Origin: Chitinophaga flava
GTDB lineage: Bacteria; Bacteroidota; Bacteroidia; Chitinophagales; Chitinophagaceae
Direction of reading: 5' to 3'
DNA: 64,000 nt
Assembly: GCF_003308995.1 (NCBI RefSeq)
Contig: NZ_QFFJ01000001.1
Location: 1,550,001-1,614,000 of the forward strand
Under the pieces are notes generated by a model that worked only from the letters and a program-made list of their open reading frames with translations, was not told the DNA's origin and ran no database searches. Shown here one piece after another: positions 9,438 to 17,792 of this stretch. The position numbers and the translations under genes are program-made. How positions within the stretch are numbered: the first letter of the stretch is position 1; each line of letters begins with the position of its first letter.

Positions 9438-9530
9438 ATTTTTTGATTTACGGATTTACGGATTTAGGTATCTGGCTACTGTATCCACTTTTCAGTCTTA
9501 CCGGACAGCTAAATCCGTAAATCAAAAAAT
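9438..9530. repeat. 21-bp perfect inverted repeat, GATTTACGG type
   Basis: 9438-9458 is the exact reverse complement of 9510-9530, separated by 51 bases. The left arm is followed by a second copy of CGGATTTA, giving a register-shifted partial repeat. It lies in the divergent region between GH3 and rplU, not after a gene end, so it is not a plain terminator. A similar AT-rich palindrome sits between hutU and hutI. Confidence 0.75.
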
Positions 9531-9761
9531 GCCTTCGCGTAAACGACAAAAGTATACAAAATTGCGTTGGTTTGTATAGCAAGATAACTGTTTTTACGCC
9601 ATTGTCATATAACACAACAGCAGTATGCCGGCAGGGGTGACAGCAGGGCAGTTTGTTAAAAAAATTTAAAATTCAGGAAAGTACGTATCTTTGAAAAGAA
9701 TAAGTTTTTATCCGGCTTTTAATACATACTTACATATATGAATTAAAAAAAGCCGGAAATC

Positions 9762-9793
9762 TTTGTTCAATTGGAAAACAATTGATACTTTTG
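9762..9793 (+). promoter_or_regulatory. Promoter of rplU-rpmA
   Basis: TTTG (9762-9765), 20-base spacer, TACTTTTG (9786-9793): an exact match to the Bacteroidota sigma-A promoter. It lies inside the longer open frame beginning at 9763, which shows that the true rplU start is the later ATG at 9817. Confidence 0.8.
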
Positions 9794-9816
9794 CGGAAAT
9801 TATATTTTGGATAATT

Positions 9817-10119
9817 ATGTTTGCAGTTGTAAAAATCGCAGGTCAGCAATTTAAAGTACAAAAAGACCAGGAAATTTTTGTACAGCAGTTACAAGGAAAA
9901 GTTGGAGACAAAGTGGAGTTTTCCGAAGTTCTGTTGATCGATAACGCTGGTTCACTGACCGTAGGCACTGATGTAAAATCAGTAGTAAAAGCAGAGATCC
10001 TGAGCCATGTTCAGGGTGAGAAAGTGATCGCTTTCAAAATGAAGAGAAGAAAAGGCTTCAGAAAGAAAATCGGTCACCGCACCCATTTTACTAAGATCAA
10101 GATCAATGACATAGCTTAA
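9817..10119 (+). CDS. rplU: 50S ribosomal protein L21
   Basis: 100 residues from the ATG at 9817: MFAVVKIAGQQFKVQKDQ is the conserved L21 start (family form MYAIIKTGGKQYKV), and KMKRRKGFRKKIGHRTHFTKIKI is the basic C-terminal rRNA-binding block. The frame is open upstream to 9763 but that stretch overlaps a perfect promoter and does not look like L21. L21 binds 23S rRNA domains of the large subunit. It is followed 51 bases later by rpmA, the near-universal pairing. Confidence 0.97.
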   Translation: MFAVVKIAGQQFKVQKDQEIFVQQLQGKVGDKVEFSEVLLIDNAGSLTVGTDVKSVVKAEILSHVQGEKVIAFKMKRRKGFRKKIGHRTHFTKIKINDIA

Positions 10120-10170
10120 TTCGTTTTAAGCTACATTTTTTATTTAGACAAAGTTTAAAGTAATTATACA

Positions 10171-10449
10171 ATGGCACATAAAAAAGGTGAAGGTAGTGTA
10201 AAGAACGGCCGTGATTCCCAAAGCAAAAGGCTGGGAGTAAAAATCTTCGGTGGTCAACCTGCTATTTCTGGCAACATCATCGTTCGTCAGAGAGGTACAG
10301 TTTATCATCCCGGTCAAAACGTAGGTGTTGGTAAAGATTTTACCATTTTCGCGTTGACAGATGGTGTGGTTGAATTCAGAAAAGGTCGCGAAAACAAGAC
10401 TTACGTTTCTGTTAAAGCATTTGACACCACTGCTCAGGCAGAAGCCTAA
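10171..10449 (+). CDS. rpmA: 50S ribosomal protein L27
   Basis: 92 residues. MAHKKGEGSVKNGRDSQSKR is the invariant start whose tail reaches the peptidyl-transferase centre; QRGTVYHPGQNVGVGKDFT is the core signature. There is no extra N-terminal processing sequence as in Firmicutes L27. Co-transcribed with rplU. Confidence 0.97.
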   Translation: MAHKKGEGSVKNGRDSQSKRLGVKIFGGQPAISGNIIVRQRGTVYHPGQNVGVGKDFTIFALTDGVVEFRKGRENKTYVSVKAFDTTAQAEA

Positions 10450-10513
10450 TCAGTGTTAGCCATAAAGTTTTTTTATACCCAATATTTTTTTACTAACCCA
10501 AATTCAAAAAACA

Positions 10514-10924
10514 ATGGCAACAATTAAAAAAGCGGCTGCTAAGAAAGCTGCTCCTAAAAAAGCGGCTGCTAAGAAAGCTGCGCCTAAAAAAGCTGCTGCT
10601 AAGAAAGCCGCTCCTAAAAAAGCTGCTCCTAAAAAGAAAGCCGCTGCTAAAAAAGCTGCTCCTAAAAAGAAAGCTGCTGCTAAAAAAGTAGCTCCTAAAA
10701 AAGCTGCTGCTAAGAAAGCCGCTCCTAAAAAGAAAGTTGCTGCTAAAAAAGCCGCTCCTAAAAAGAAAGCTGCTGCTAAGAAAGCTGCTCCTAAAAAAGC
10801 TGCTGCTAAGAAAGCCGCTCCTAAAAAGAAAGCTGCTGCTAAAAAACCTGTTGCTAAGAAGAAAGCTGCTGCTAAAAAAGCACCTGCTGCTCCTCCAGCT
10901 ACACCAATTGCACCAGCAAACTAA
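10514..10924 (+). CDS. Lys/Ala/Pro-rich histone H1-like DNA-binding protein
   Basis: 136 residues made almost wholly of KKAAPKKAAAKK-type units: a highly basic, disordered tail like the C-terminus of eukaryotic histone H1 and of bacterial Hc1/AlgP-like proteins. It probably binds DNA without sequence preference and compacts the nucleoid. The last 20 residues turn to Ala/Pro/Thr. The DNA is a long run of GCT/AAA/CCT codons, prone to slippage, so length may differ between strains. It starts 64 bases after rpmA and ends with a strong terminator, so it may be read from the rplU promoter. Function is inferred from composition only. Confidence 0.85.
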   Translation: MATIKKAAAKKAAPKKAAAKKAAPKKAAAKKAAPKKAAPKKKAAAKKAAPKKKAAAKKVAPKKAAAKKAAPKKKVAAKKAAPKKKAAAKKAAPKKAAAKKAAPKKKAAAKKPVAKKKAAAKKAPAAPPATPIAPAN

Positions 10925-10950
10925 GATCGGATTTACAAAATGTAGTTATA

Positions 10951-10983
10951 AAAGATCCCGGTTTCTATACCGGGATCTTTTTT
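10951..10983 (+). terminator. Intrinsic terminator after the H1-like gene
   Basis: GATCCCGGT (10954-10962) pairs perfectly with ACCGGGATC (10969-10977), followed by T6. Confidence 0.9.
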
Positions 10984-10986
10984 ATT

Positions 10987-11006
10987 CCTCGGACTTTAGT
11001 CCGAGG
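10987..11006. repeat. REP-like palindrome 1
   Basis: CCTCGGACTTTAGTCCGAGG, an 8-bp stem on each side of the core CTTTAG. It has the same architecture as the palindrome at 11292-11311. GC-rich palindromes with a CTTTAG core resemble repetitive extragenic palindromes mobilised by REP-associated tyrosine transposases; no such transposase gene is in the window. Confidence 0.65.
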
Positions 11007-11291
11007 TTAAAATTGTTGTTATATACACCCTATCCCCCCCTTACACCTCATTCCAATAATAAAATAGCCCCAAGAATCCGTATTTTTATTAAAATCCGGA
11101 GCAAAAACTATATTGCGCCAACACATATACTACACCCCAATCCAATAATAAAAAACATCCGGTAAAACCCCTTCCAAAATAGCCAATCCGTATTTCTACT
11201 AAAATCCGGAGCAAAAACTATATAGCGCTAACACACACACCACACTCCGATCCAATAATAAAAACCTCCGGCAAAGCCCCATCCAAAATAG

Positions 11292-11311
11292 CCCAGGGCT
11301 TTAGCCCTGGG
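11292..11311. repeat. REP-like palindrome 2
   Basis: CCCAGGGCTTTAGCCCTGGG: a perfect palindrome around CTTTAG, inserted just before the polX promoter. Same design as 10987-11006. Confidence 0.7.
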
Positions 11312-11317
11312 AATTCG

Positions 11318-11325
11318 TATTTTTA
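11318..11325 (+). promoter_or_regulatory. Probable -7 box of polX, four bases before ATG
   Basis: TATTTTTA (one mismatch to TAnnTTTG) is separated by four bases from the ATG at 11330, so transcription would begin at or near the start codon. Confidence 0.4.
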
Positions 11326-11329
11326 CGCC

Positions 11330-13018
11330 ATGGACAATAATTCAATAGCAGATAATTTCTCCCTGCTGTCCAAACTAATGGACATACACGGCGAAAACAG
11401 CTTTAAAGCCAAATCTTTTGCCTCTGCGGCATTTACCATAGAAAAACTGCCGACTCAGCTCAAAGAAACGTCCCGCGATGATATCTTCCGCATCAAAGGC
11501 ATTGGGGAATCTACCGGAAAAAGCATCCTCGAAATGCTCGATACCAATAGTTTTACACTCTTGGAAAACTATCTCAATATCACTCCTCCAGGCATCATGG
11601 AAATCATGAAAATAAAAGGCCTGGGACCCAAAAAGATAGCGACTATCTGGAAAGAACTGGAAGTTGAGTCCATGGGTGAACTATTATATGCCTGCAATGA
11701 AAACCGTCTTCTCCTGCTCAAAGGATTTGGCGAAAAAACACAGGACAACGTACGGCAGAATATTGAATTCTACCTCTCCAACCGCAACCGCTTCCTGTTT
11801 GCTGAAGTGGAGGAAATTGCCCATACCCTCGAAAAACAGCTGCAGCAGCTCCTGGCACCCGCTCCCGTAGCTCTCACAGGAGCCTTCCGCCGTCAGGAAG
11901 TGATTATCGATGAACTGGAACTGGTTATTGCCACCACTCCGGACATCCTGCGCCAACAGCTTGCTGCCTTGCCCGGCTTTACCCTTACTGATAGCCAGGG
12001 CCATAACCTGGTATGGAAATACAACGATAAACTCAATGTAGTGACACATGCATGTGAGAAAGAAGACTTTTATAGCCTGCTCTTCTCCACTACCGGCTCC
12101 GCTACTTTTATGGATAAATTTAATGCTGCCGGCGGCGCCTCCCATATTAAAAATGCCCTGTCTGAAGAAGCTATTTTCAGTGGAGCAGGGATCGCATTCA
12201 TTCCTCCCTGCCTGCGGGAAGGCCTGAACGAAATTGAACTGGCCCGTCAGCAACAGCTACCACAACTGATCACCCGGGCAGACATCAAAGGGATCGTCCA
12301 TTCCCACAGCCAATGGAGCGATGGTGTCGACACCCTTGAAGAAATGGCTATCGCCGCCAGAGACCAGGGATTCGAATACCTCGTCCTCAGCGACCACTCC
12401 CGCTCTGCTTTCTATGCCAATGGCCTGAGTATAGAACGTGTCATCGCCCAACAGGAACAGATCGATGAACTCAACAAACAACTGGCCCCCTTCCGTATCT
12501 TCAAAAGTATAGAGGCAGACATCCTCAACGATGGCTCACTCGACTACCCGGATGAAATACTGGCCCGCTTCGACCTGGTGATCGCTTCTGTACACTCCAA
12601 CCTGAAGATGACCGAAGAAAAAGCCATGGCCCGCCTCCTGAAAGCCATCGAAAATCCTTACACTACCATCCTCGGACATATGACCGGCCGTCTGTTACTG
12701 AGCCGCAACGGATACCCGGTAAATCATAAAACCATCATTGATGCCTGTGCCGAACATGGCGTGGCCATAGAGCTAAATGCTCACCCGCGCCGCCTGGATA
12801 TAGACTGGACCTGGATCCCTTATGCACTGGAGAAAAAAGTACTCATCTCCATCGATCCTGATGCCCACAGTATACAAGGCTACCGCGACATATATTATGG
12901 TACCCTCGCGGCACAAAAAGGTGGCGTCACCAAAGCCAACAATCTGAGTAGCTTCAGTGTTGACATGCTCGATGTTTATTTACAGGAACGTAAAAAACAA
13001 AAAAATATCCTGTTATGA
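11330..13018 (+). CDS. polX: PolX-family protein with PHP phosphoesterase domain; polymerase site lost
   Basis: 562 residues, the length of bacterial PolX. Helix-hairpin-helix repeats lie at about 50-70, 93-110 and 127-145 (FRIKGIGES, IKGLGPKKIA, LKGFGEKT). The nucleotidyltransferase part keeps G-x-F-R-R (184-188) but the catalytic pair that reads DLD in active PolX is here ELE (195-197), and the third Asp appears to be Val (about 238). The C-terminal PHP domain is intact: HSH (324-326), SDH (354-356), E395, H422, H450 and DAH (511-513), the metal ligands of the 3'-5' exonuclease/AP-endonuclease. It should therefore act as a nuclease in DNA repair rather than as a polymerase. It overlaps prsW by four bases (ATGA). 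Confidence 0.9.
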   Translation: MDNNSIADNFSLLSKLMDIHGENSFKAKSFASAAFTIEKLPTQLKETSRDDIFRIKGIGESTGKSILEMLDTNSFTLLENYLNITPPGIMEIMKIKGLGPKKIATIWKELEVESMGELLYACNENRLLLLKGFGEKTQDNVRQNIEFYLSNRNRFLFAEVEEIAHTLEKQLQQLLAPAPVALTGAFRRQEVIIDELELVIATTPDILRQQLAALPGFTLTDSQGHNLVWKYNDKLNVVTHACEKEDFYSLLFSTTGSATFMDKFNAAGGASHIKNALSEEAIFSGAGIAFIPPCLREGLNEIELARQQQLPQLITRADIKGIVHSHSQWSDGVDTLEEMAIAARDQGFEYLVLSDHSRSAFYANGLSIERVIAQQEQIDELNKQLAPFRIFKSIEADILNDGSLDYPDEILARFDLVIASVHSNLKMTEEKAMARLLKAIENPYTTILGHMTGRLLLSRNGYPVNHKTIIDACAEHGVAIELNAHPRRLDIDWTWIPYALEKKVLISIDPDAHSIQGYRDIYYGTLAAQKGGVTKANNLSSFSVDMLDVYLQERKKQKNILL

Positions 13019-13758
13019 TGCTGCTGGCACTCGCCATCTCTCCCGGACTGGCCATCTGTCTCCTGATGTTTGTGCTCGACAAATACGATCGCGAACCCGT
13101 AGGTCTGCTGGTAAAAAGCTTCCTCCTGGGGATGGCCTGTGTAACACTGCCATTGTCTTTTCAGACAATGGCCTCACTCTATGGGTTTCAGGAAACCAAC
13201 AATAACCTGTTCGACACCGCTTTTTTTGCTTTCGGCATAGTGGGCCTTTCCGAAGAGTTCGCCAAATTCCTGGTGCTACGTTTATATGCGTATCCAAAAA
13301 AACATTTTAATGAGCCGCTCGATGGGATTGTATACGCTGTAATGGTAGGCATGGGGTTCGCTACCTTCGAAAACATTACCTATGTATATCAGTACGGTTT
13401 TGGCGTAGGCGTAGCCCGCATGTTCCTCTCGGTACCGGCCCACGCCACTTTTGCCATTCTGATGGGTTATTATGTGGGGTTGGCCAAATTTATGCCGATA
13501 CAGAGAGATGAGCTACTACTGAAAGGACTGATGATAGCGGTCTTCTTTCATGGTGCTTTCGATTTTTTCCTGTTCTCCGGTAATAATATACTGGCACTGG
13601 GCGCTGCTGTGATCACACTCATTATTGCTGGCAGGATGTCGCTCAAGGCAACCCGTAAAGATCTGCAGCTATCGAAGAAACTGTTCGGACGGCGCACTCA
13701 GGAAGAAACAAACACACTGGAGCTGGAAGAAGATGATGATCAGGATAACCTGCTTTAA
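13015..13758 (+). CDS. PrsW-family intramembrane metalloprotease
   Basis: 247 residues with about eight membrane helices. The family's active-site residues are visible: EEFAK (80-84), FEN with E119, H143 in AHATF and H179 in FFHGAFDF, typical of PrsW and related CPBP-like membrane proteases. B. subtilis PrsW cuts the anti-sigma factor RsiW; the target here is unknown. Its ATG overlaps the polX stop (ATGA at 13015-13018), implying translational coupling. The C-terminal tail (about 215-247) is acidic and cytoplasmic. Confidence 0.85.
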   Translation: MMLLALAISPGLAICLLMFVLDKYDREPVGLLVKSFLLGMACVTLPLSFQTMASLYGFQETNNNLFDTAFFAFGIVGLSEEFAKFLVLRLYAYPKKHFNEPLDGIVYAVMVGMGFATFENITYVYQYGFGVGVARMFLSVPAHATFAILMGYYVGLAKFMPIQRDELLLKGLMIAVFFHGAFDFFLFSGNNILALGAAVITLIIAGRMSLKATRKDLQLSKKLFGRRTQEETNTLELEEDDDQDNLL

Positions 13759-13773
13759 CATGTAGCTTTTGGC

Positions 13774-13781
13774 TATCTTTG
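13774..13781 (+). promoter_or_regulatory. -7 box before the DsbA-like gene
   Basis: TATCTTTG fits TAnnTTTG; it lies 66 bases before the ATG at 13848, inside the gap after prsW. Confidence 0.45.
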
Positions 13782-13847
13782 TAGCCGCTTGCACATCCAT
13801 GTAAAGGCTAACTACCCAGCTAACCATTAACTGCTAAATGCCTGTTT

Positions 13848-14483
13848 ATGCGTTTTATATATATCTATGATCCACTTTGTGGCTGGTGCTACGGCTTTAC
13901 GCCAGTAGTCCTTCAGTTTCAGCAGCTACAGATGGATACCATGGAATTTGATATTCTCTCCGGCGGAATGATCACCGGTGATAACCGTCATCCTTTTTCT
14001 ACTATGGCGGCTTATATTCAACGGGAACATACCAACGTGGAAGATATGACAGGTGTGAAATTCGGAGAGGCCTTCCTCGAAAAACTACTTCCTTCACAGG
14101 AAATAATGGATTCAGAAAAACCTTCCGTAGCACTCACTGTTTTCAAACTATACCAGCCGGAAAATGCTATTTCCTTTGCGCATGATATGCAGGTAGCACT
14201 CAACTATGATGGACTCAGTCTTAATCATAACGATACTTACCGGAAACTGATCCGCAAATACGGACTACCGGAAGATGAATTCATCAGCCGCATGCAGGAT
14301 GAACATCTCCGATATGAAACCCAGCAGGAGTTTCAGCTGATACAAAACTGGGGGATCACCGGATTTCCGGCTGCTATTCTGGATACAGGTAAACAACTGT
14401 ACCTTTGCGCAAGAGGATATACCCCCCTGGACAAACTTCAACAGACCATCAATAATATTATACAGGAAAGTAACCGTTTATAA
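13848..14483 (+). CDS. DsbA/FrnE-like thioredoxin-fold oxidoreductase
   Basis: 211 residues. The redox motif CGWC (11-14) lies right after the first strand (FIYIYDPLCGWCYGF), with the long helical insertion and the late cis-proline loop GITGFPA (about 172-178) of the DsbA/FrnE branch. There is no signal peptide, so unlike periplasmic DsbA this is a cytoplasmic member, as FrnE-type proteins are. It probably reduces or isomerises small molecules or protein disulfides. It ends 10 bases before the GNAT gene, so the two likely share a transcript. Confidence 0.82.
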   Translation: MRFIYIYDPLCGWCYGFTPVVLQFQQLQMDTMEFDILSGGMITGDNRHPFSTMAAYIQREHTNVEDMTGVKFGEAFLEKLLPSQEIMDSEKPSVALTVFKLYQPENAISFAHDMQVALNYDGLSLNHNDTYRKLIRKYGLPEDEFISRMQDEHLRYETQQEFQLIQNWGITGFPAAILDTGKQLYLCARGYTPLDKLQQTINNIIQESNRL

Positions 14484-14493
14484 TTAACAAACC

Positions 14494-14988
14494 ATGTATC
14501 GCGTAAAATCAACAACAGTAGCTGATATTCCCGTTATACAGGAACTCTCTAAGAGAATCTGGAAACCAACTTATAAGAGCATCCTCGAGCCGGAACAAGT
14601 CGATTATATGATCGACATGATGTATAGCACTGCTTCGCTAACCAAACAAATCACCGAACTACAACACAAGTATATCATCCTGCAGGATGATAAAAGACCT
14701 ATTGGTTATGCATCGTATAGCCCCACTGACACTGAAGGTGTTTATAAACTGCATAAAATATACCTCGACCCCAGTTACCAGGGTAAGGGTGTGGGTCGCT
14801 TCTTCCTTGATACAGTGATCAGACAGGTAAAAAAACTGGGCGCCACCATTCTGGAGCTGGACGTAAACCGTTACAACAAAGCCCGGTTCTTCTACGAAAA
14901 AATGGGATTCACAGTTTATAATGAGAAAGACACCGACATCGGTAATGGTTATCTGATGGAAGATTATATCATGAGAAAATCATTATAA
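14494..14988 (+). CDS. GNAT family N-acetyltransferase
   Basis: 164 residues, single GNAT domain. The acetyl-CoA motif A reads LDPSYQGKGVGRFFLD, with the pyrophosphate-binding QGKGVG at 96-101, and motif B follows (YNKARFFYEKMGF). Acceptor unknown; the form resembles small-molecule or protein acetyltransferases of the RimI/PhnO type. It lies 10 bases after the DsbA-like gene. Confidence 0.85.
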   Translation: MYRVKSTTVADIPVIQELSKRIWKPTYKSILEPEQVDYMIDMMYSTASLTKQITELQHKYIILQDDKRPIGYASYSPTDTEGVYKLHKIYLDPSYQGKGVGRFFLDTVIRQVKKLGATILELDVNRYNKARFFYEKMGFTVYNEKDTDIGNGYLMEDYIMRKSL

Positions 14989-15132
14989 AAAAAAGAGCCC
15001 GGTAAGGACATACCAGGCTATTCCCAAGTTAACCATTAAAAGACACAACTCTTTATTTTGAATTATCTTATTTTTCGTTGCTTCTATTATTACCTACGAT
15101 AAACAAATTATCGTGGATTTATAAATAATAAA

Positions 15133-15176
15133 AAAAGCAGCATCTTTTATATTTTAATATAAAGGATGCTGCTTTT
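15133..15176. terminator. Bidirectional terminator
   Basis: A nearly perfect 21-bp stem: AAAAGCAGCATC plus TTTATATT on the left pairs with AATATAAA plus GATGCTGCTTTT on the right, with one mismatch. A-run on the left and T-run on the right let it serve the GNAT gene from the left and the propeller gene from the right. Confidence 0.85.
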
Positions 15177-15190
15177 AAGTTTATTAAAGA

Positions 15191-15222
15191 AAAAAATTCC
15201 CGCATAATTAATTATGCGGGAA
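15191..15222 (-). terminator. Terminator of the Calx-beta surface operon
   Basis: TTCCCGCATAATT (15197-15209) pairs perfectly with AATTATGCGGGAA (15210-15222); on the minus strand it is followed by T6. It lies 50 bases past the last gene of the four-gene operon. Confidence 0.85.
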
Positions 15223-15272
15223 TGTAGGTGTTGCCTGAAGCAGCGTATATCGGTTATTGATTCAAGCCTGTG

Positions 15273-17756
15273 TTATTTGGCTGACAGCCCGGTTCCTTCG
15301 TCATTGTCATCATCATGGATAACAGCCACAGCTTTGTTCAGTTTCAGCTCAGGTGAAATTTTCAGTATGCCGGCATTAGCAGCAGCAGTAACATCACGCA
15401 GCTTCACGGCTACCATAGCATCTGCTTCTTTCACACGGTCGTTTACCACAGCCACCTGGATGTCTGTTTCGCTGAAAGCACAATCACCGGTGATTTTCAC
15501 CATGTCACCATTCATGATGATGAACTTCCGGCCATAGGCAGCAGCGCTGATAGAATCTACACCGAAGTAGATGTTGATATCACTACCAGTACAGTTGGTT
15601 TGTACGGTTCCGTCGGAAGCTTTTACCAGTATACATTTGAACATGCTTACCGGAGCGGTGGCAGATTCATTGGCATCAGTGAGTTTAACCAGTGTAATAT
15701 GAGCTGCCTGGTCCATGATATACTGAGATGCTGAGATAGAAGTCACATCGCCGTTGTAGCCTACTATAGCTTCGTTTTCAGCCTTGATTTCGCTCAGTAC
15801 CAGTACCACGGTTTCTGCCAGTTCAAAGCGGTTGTCGTCTTTCACTTTTACATTGAGGCTAGCAGTGCTGGCACCAGTTTCGATAGCAAATGGTGCTTTG
15901 ATGCTGCTTACAAAGTCAGCTCCCGGTAAAGCAGTACCATTGCCGAATTTATAGGTCAGTCTTACTGGTTTGCCTGTAGCGTTGATCAGCGGAGTACCAT
16001 CACGTTTGAACAGTCCTGCAGAAAATACTACGTCTGTATTAGGTTCAGCACCATTGGTACCACCAATGAATTTCACGATGGCTGGCTGATCGAGAATGGT
16101 CACTTCGCCTTTTGCCTTTGTGAGGTGTAATTCCGACGCATCCATAATTTCTACATGGAAAGTTTCTTTACCTTCCAGCAGGTTATCACTTTTCACCGGT
16201 ATCTGGATGGTTTTAGAGATGATAGCACCTGCAGCAAATTCAGAAGGCACAAAAGAAATAGTACCTTCTGTGATATCGAAGTCACCTGCACCAGCGCCAT
16301 CTTTATGCGGAATGGTTTTGTAGTGTACATTTACCGGAGTGCGCACTCCATTGCTTCTCAGGAAGCCGGACAGCGTGATGGTGAGACTGGCGTTTGATAA
16401 TCCGTTCAGTGGCTCAGAAACAGCGATATCATTGATAGATACACCATGGCTGATTTTGATGATACGGTTGCCATCTTCTTCTCCACCGCCAGCAGCCAGG
16501 ATTTCACCTGAAGGGCTCATCACCAATGAAGCCAATGTGGTTTTAGCATCGTACTTACCCAGTTGTTTGTCGAACATCATTTCACCATCAGGAGACAGTT
16601 TGATGAGGCGGTAACCATCTTTGGTTACTACACACATCTCATCTTCTTCTGTCAGCAACAGATGCTGGAATACATTGCCTACATTTTTATTCACCACCTG
16701 TGTACCGTCTGGTAATAATTTCACGATTTTACCGGTGTTCATGCCGATGTTACCACCAGCAGCCACCACTTTACCGTTTTTACCTACTTCCAGTGCATAC
16801 AGTGCAGCGTCTACTTCCTTATTGAACAGTTCTGTTCCGTCGGGGCGCAGTTTTACGATACGGCCTTTGTCTTTTTCTTCAGCACAGGCGAAAATCTGAC
16901 CCAGGTCGTTTACTTTCATGGCGTTGAATTTACCATCTACGGTGCTATATTCTTTATCGAATACTACCTGACCTTCAGCATTCACTTTGGAGATACGGCT
17001 GGCGTTGCCGGTACCATAGGCGCCACCGCCCATAGCCAGTACAGAGCCATCTTCGAGCAACAGCATTTTTTCAAATATGGCGCCGGGTTTACCGAAGGTG
17101 AGTTCGAATTGTTTTTCTCCCTTACCATCTACTTTTACCATAAAAGCTTTACCCTGGCCATCTCCAACATCACCTCCCACAGCCACGATATTCTCATCTT
17201 CATCGATCAGTACGTTTGTAAATACGTTGTGTGAGCCAAAACCTTTATCAAACTCGATCTTTCCTTCCGCGGTCATTTTGGTGATACGCGCCTGTGCCGG
17301 CTTGCTACCGTCTACCCCAACGGTGATATAGTTCCCGTGGCGATCGGTGATGATGCGGGTAAAATAACCGCCCTGGCCGTTACCGATACTTTTGTCGAAT
17401 ACCACTTCTCCGGTAGCGCTCAGTTTGGTAATACGGGCGTTACCATAAGCGATGGTACCACCACCTACTGCCACCAGCTCGTTTTTAGGCAGCAACACCA
17501 GGTCCTGATAAGCTACCAGCCCGCCTTTGTTTAAACGGGTATTATAAATAGGATTTCCGGTAGATGATAACTTGGTGATACACCCATTATCCAATCCCCC
17601 ACCGATGGCGACAATCGCATTGTTCTCCGCTATGGCCAGTTTACGATACTGGTTTTTTGGAGCGCCCATGCTTTTGTTGAACACAACCGGCATTTCCTGG
17701 GCGAAGGCCTGTGAGCCTACTCCCAGCAACAGCATTAGTGATGCAATCTTGTTCAT
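15273..17756 (-). CDS. Secreted delta-60 propeller plus Calx-beta protein
   Basis: 827 residues. A Sec signal peptide (MNKIASLMLLLGVGSQAFAQ) leads into about eight repeats of the form AVGGG...ARITKLSATGEVVFDK (about 25-435), the delta-60 type repeat that should fold as a beta-propeller. From about 440 on come three Calx-beta-like domains (motifs such as LLEGKETFHVEI, FELAETVVLVL). There is no CHU_C or Por C-terminal sorting domain, so export route beyond the periplasm is unclear; it may stay bound to partners in the operon. It is the last gene of the surface operon, 36 bases after the OmpA gene. Confidence 0.85.
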   Translation of the reverse strand: MNKIASLMLLLGVGSQAFAQEMPVVFNKSMGAPKNQYRKLAIAENNAIVAIGGGLDNGCITKLSSTGNPIYNTRLNKGGLVAYQDLVLLPKNELVAVGGGTIAYGNARITKLSATGEVVFDKSIGNGQGGYFTRIITDRHGNYITVGVDGSKPAQARITKMTAEGKIEFDKGFGSHNVFTNVLIDEDENIVAVGGDVGDGQGKAFMVKVDGKGEKQFELTFGKPGAIFEKMLLLEDGSVLAMGGGAYGTGNASRISKVNAEGQVVFDKEYSTVDGKFNAMKVNDLGQIFACAEEKDKGRIVKLRPDGTELFNKEVDAALYALEVGKNGKVVAAGGNIGMNTGKIVKLLPDGTQVVNKNVGNVFQHLLLTEEDEMCVVTKDGYRLIKLSPDGEMMFDKQLGKYDAKTTLASLVMSPSGEILAAGGGEEDGNRIIKISHGVSINDIAVSEPLNGLSNASLTITLSGFLRSNGVRTPVNVHYKTIPHKDGAGAGDFDITEGTISFVPSEFAAGAIISKTIQIPVKSDNLLEGKETFHVEIMDASELHLTKAKGEVTILDQPAIVKFIGGTNGAEPNTDVVFSAGLFKRDGTPLINATGKPVRLTYKFGNGTALPGADFVSSIKAPFAIETGASTASLNVKVKDDNRFELAETVVLVLSEIKAENEAIVGYNGDVTSISASQYIMDQAAHITLVKLTDANESATAPVSMFKCILVKASDGTVQTNCTGSDINIYFGVDSISAAAYGRKFIIMNGDMVKITGDCAFSETDIQVAVVNDRVKEADAMVAVKLRDVTAAANAGILKISPELKLNKAVAVIHDDDNDEGTGLSAK

Positions 17757-17792
17757 TTTGTTAGTTTGATATACGCAATAAAAAAATTAGAC

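Larger units (their letters stand above)
11040..11329. repeat. Tandem 110-bp imperfect repeats in front of polX
   Basis: A unit starting AATCCGTATTTTTATTAAAATCCGG at 11075 recurs at 11185 (AATCCGTATTTCTACTAAAAT...), period 110 bp, including the shared blocks GGAGCAAAAACTATAT, GCG(C/T)CAACACA and TCCAATAATAAAAA. A third, shorter start (AATTCGTATTTTTA at 11312) is the actual polX upstream sequence, shifted by the insertion of a REP-like palindrome. The copies look like duplications of the polX 5' region that have since decayed. I see no coding signal here. Confidence 0.75.

Noticed and set aside
10737..11165. A 142-codon frame in another phase of the Lys/Ala gene
   Set aside because: It is a Leu/Lys translation of the same codon repeat and runs into the terminator and repeat DNA.
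11040..11329. CRISPR-like array
   Set aside because: There are only two full units of 110 bp with internal drift, no spacers of constant length and no cas genes.
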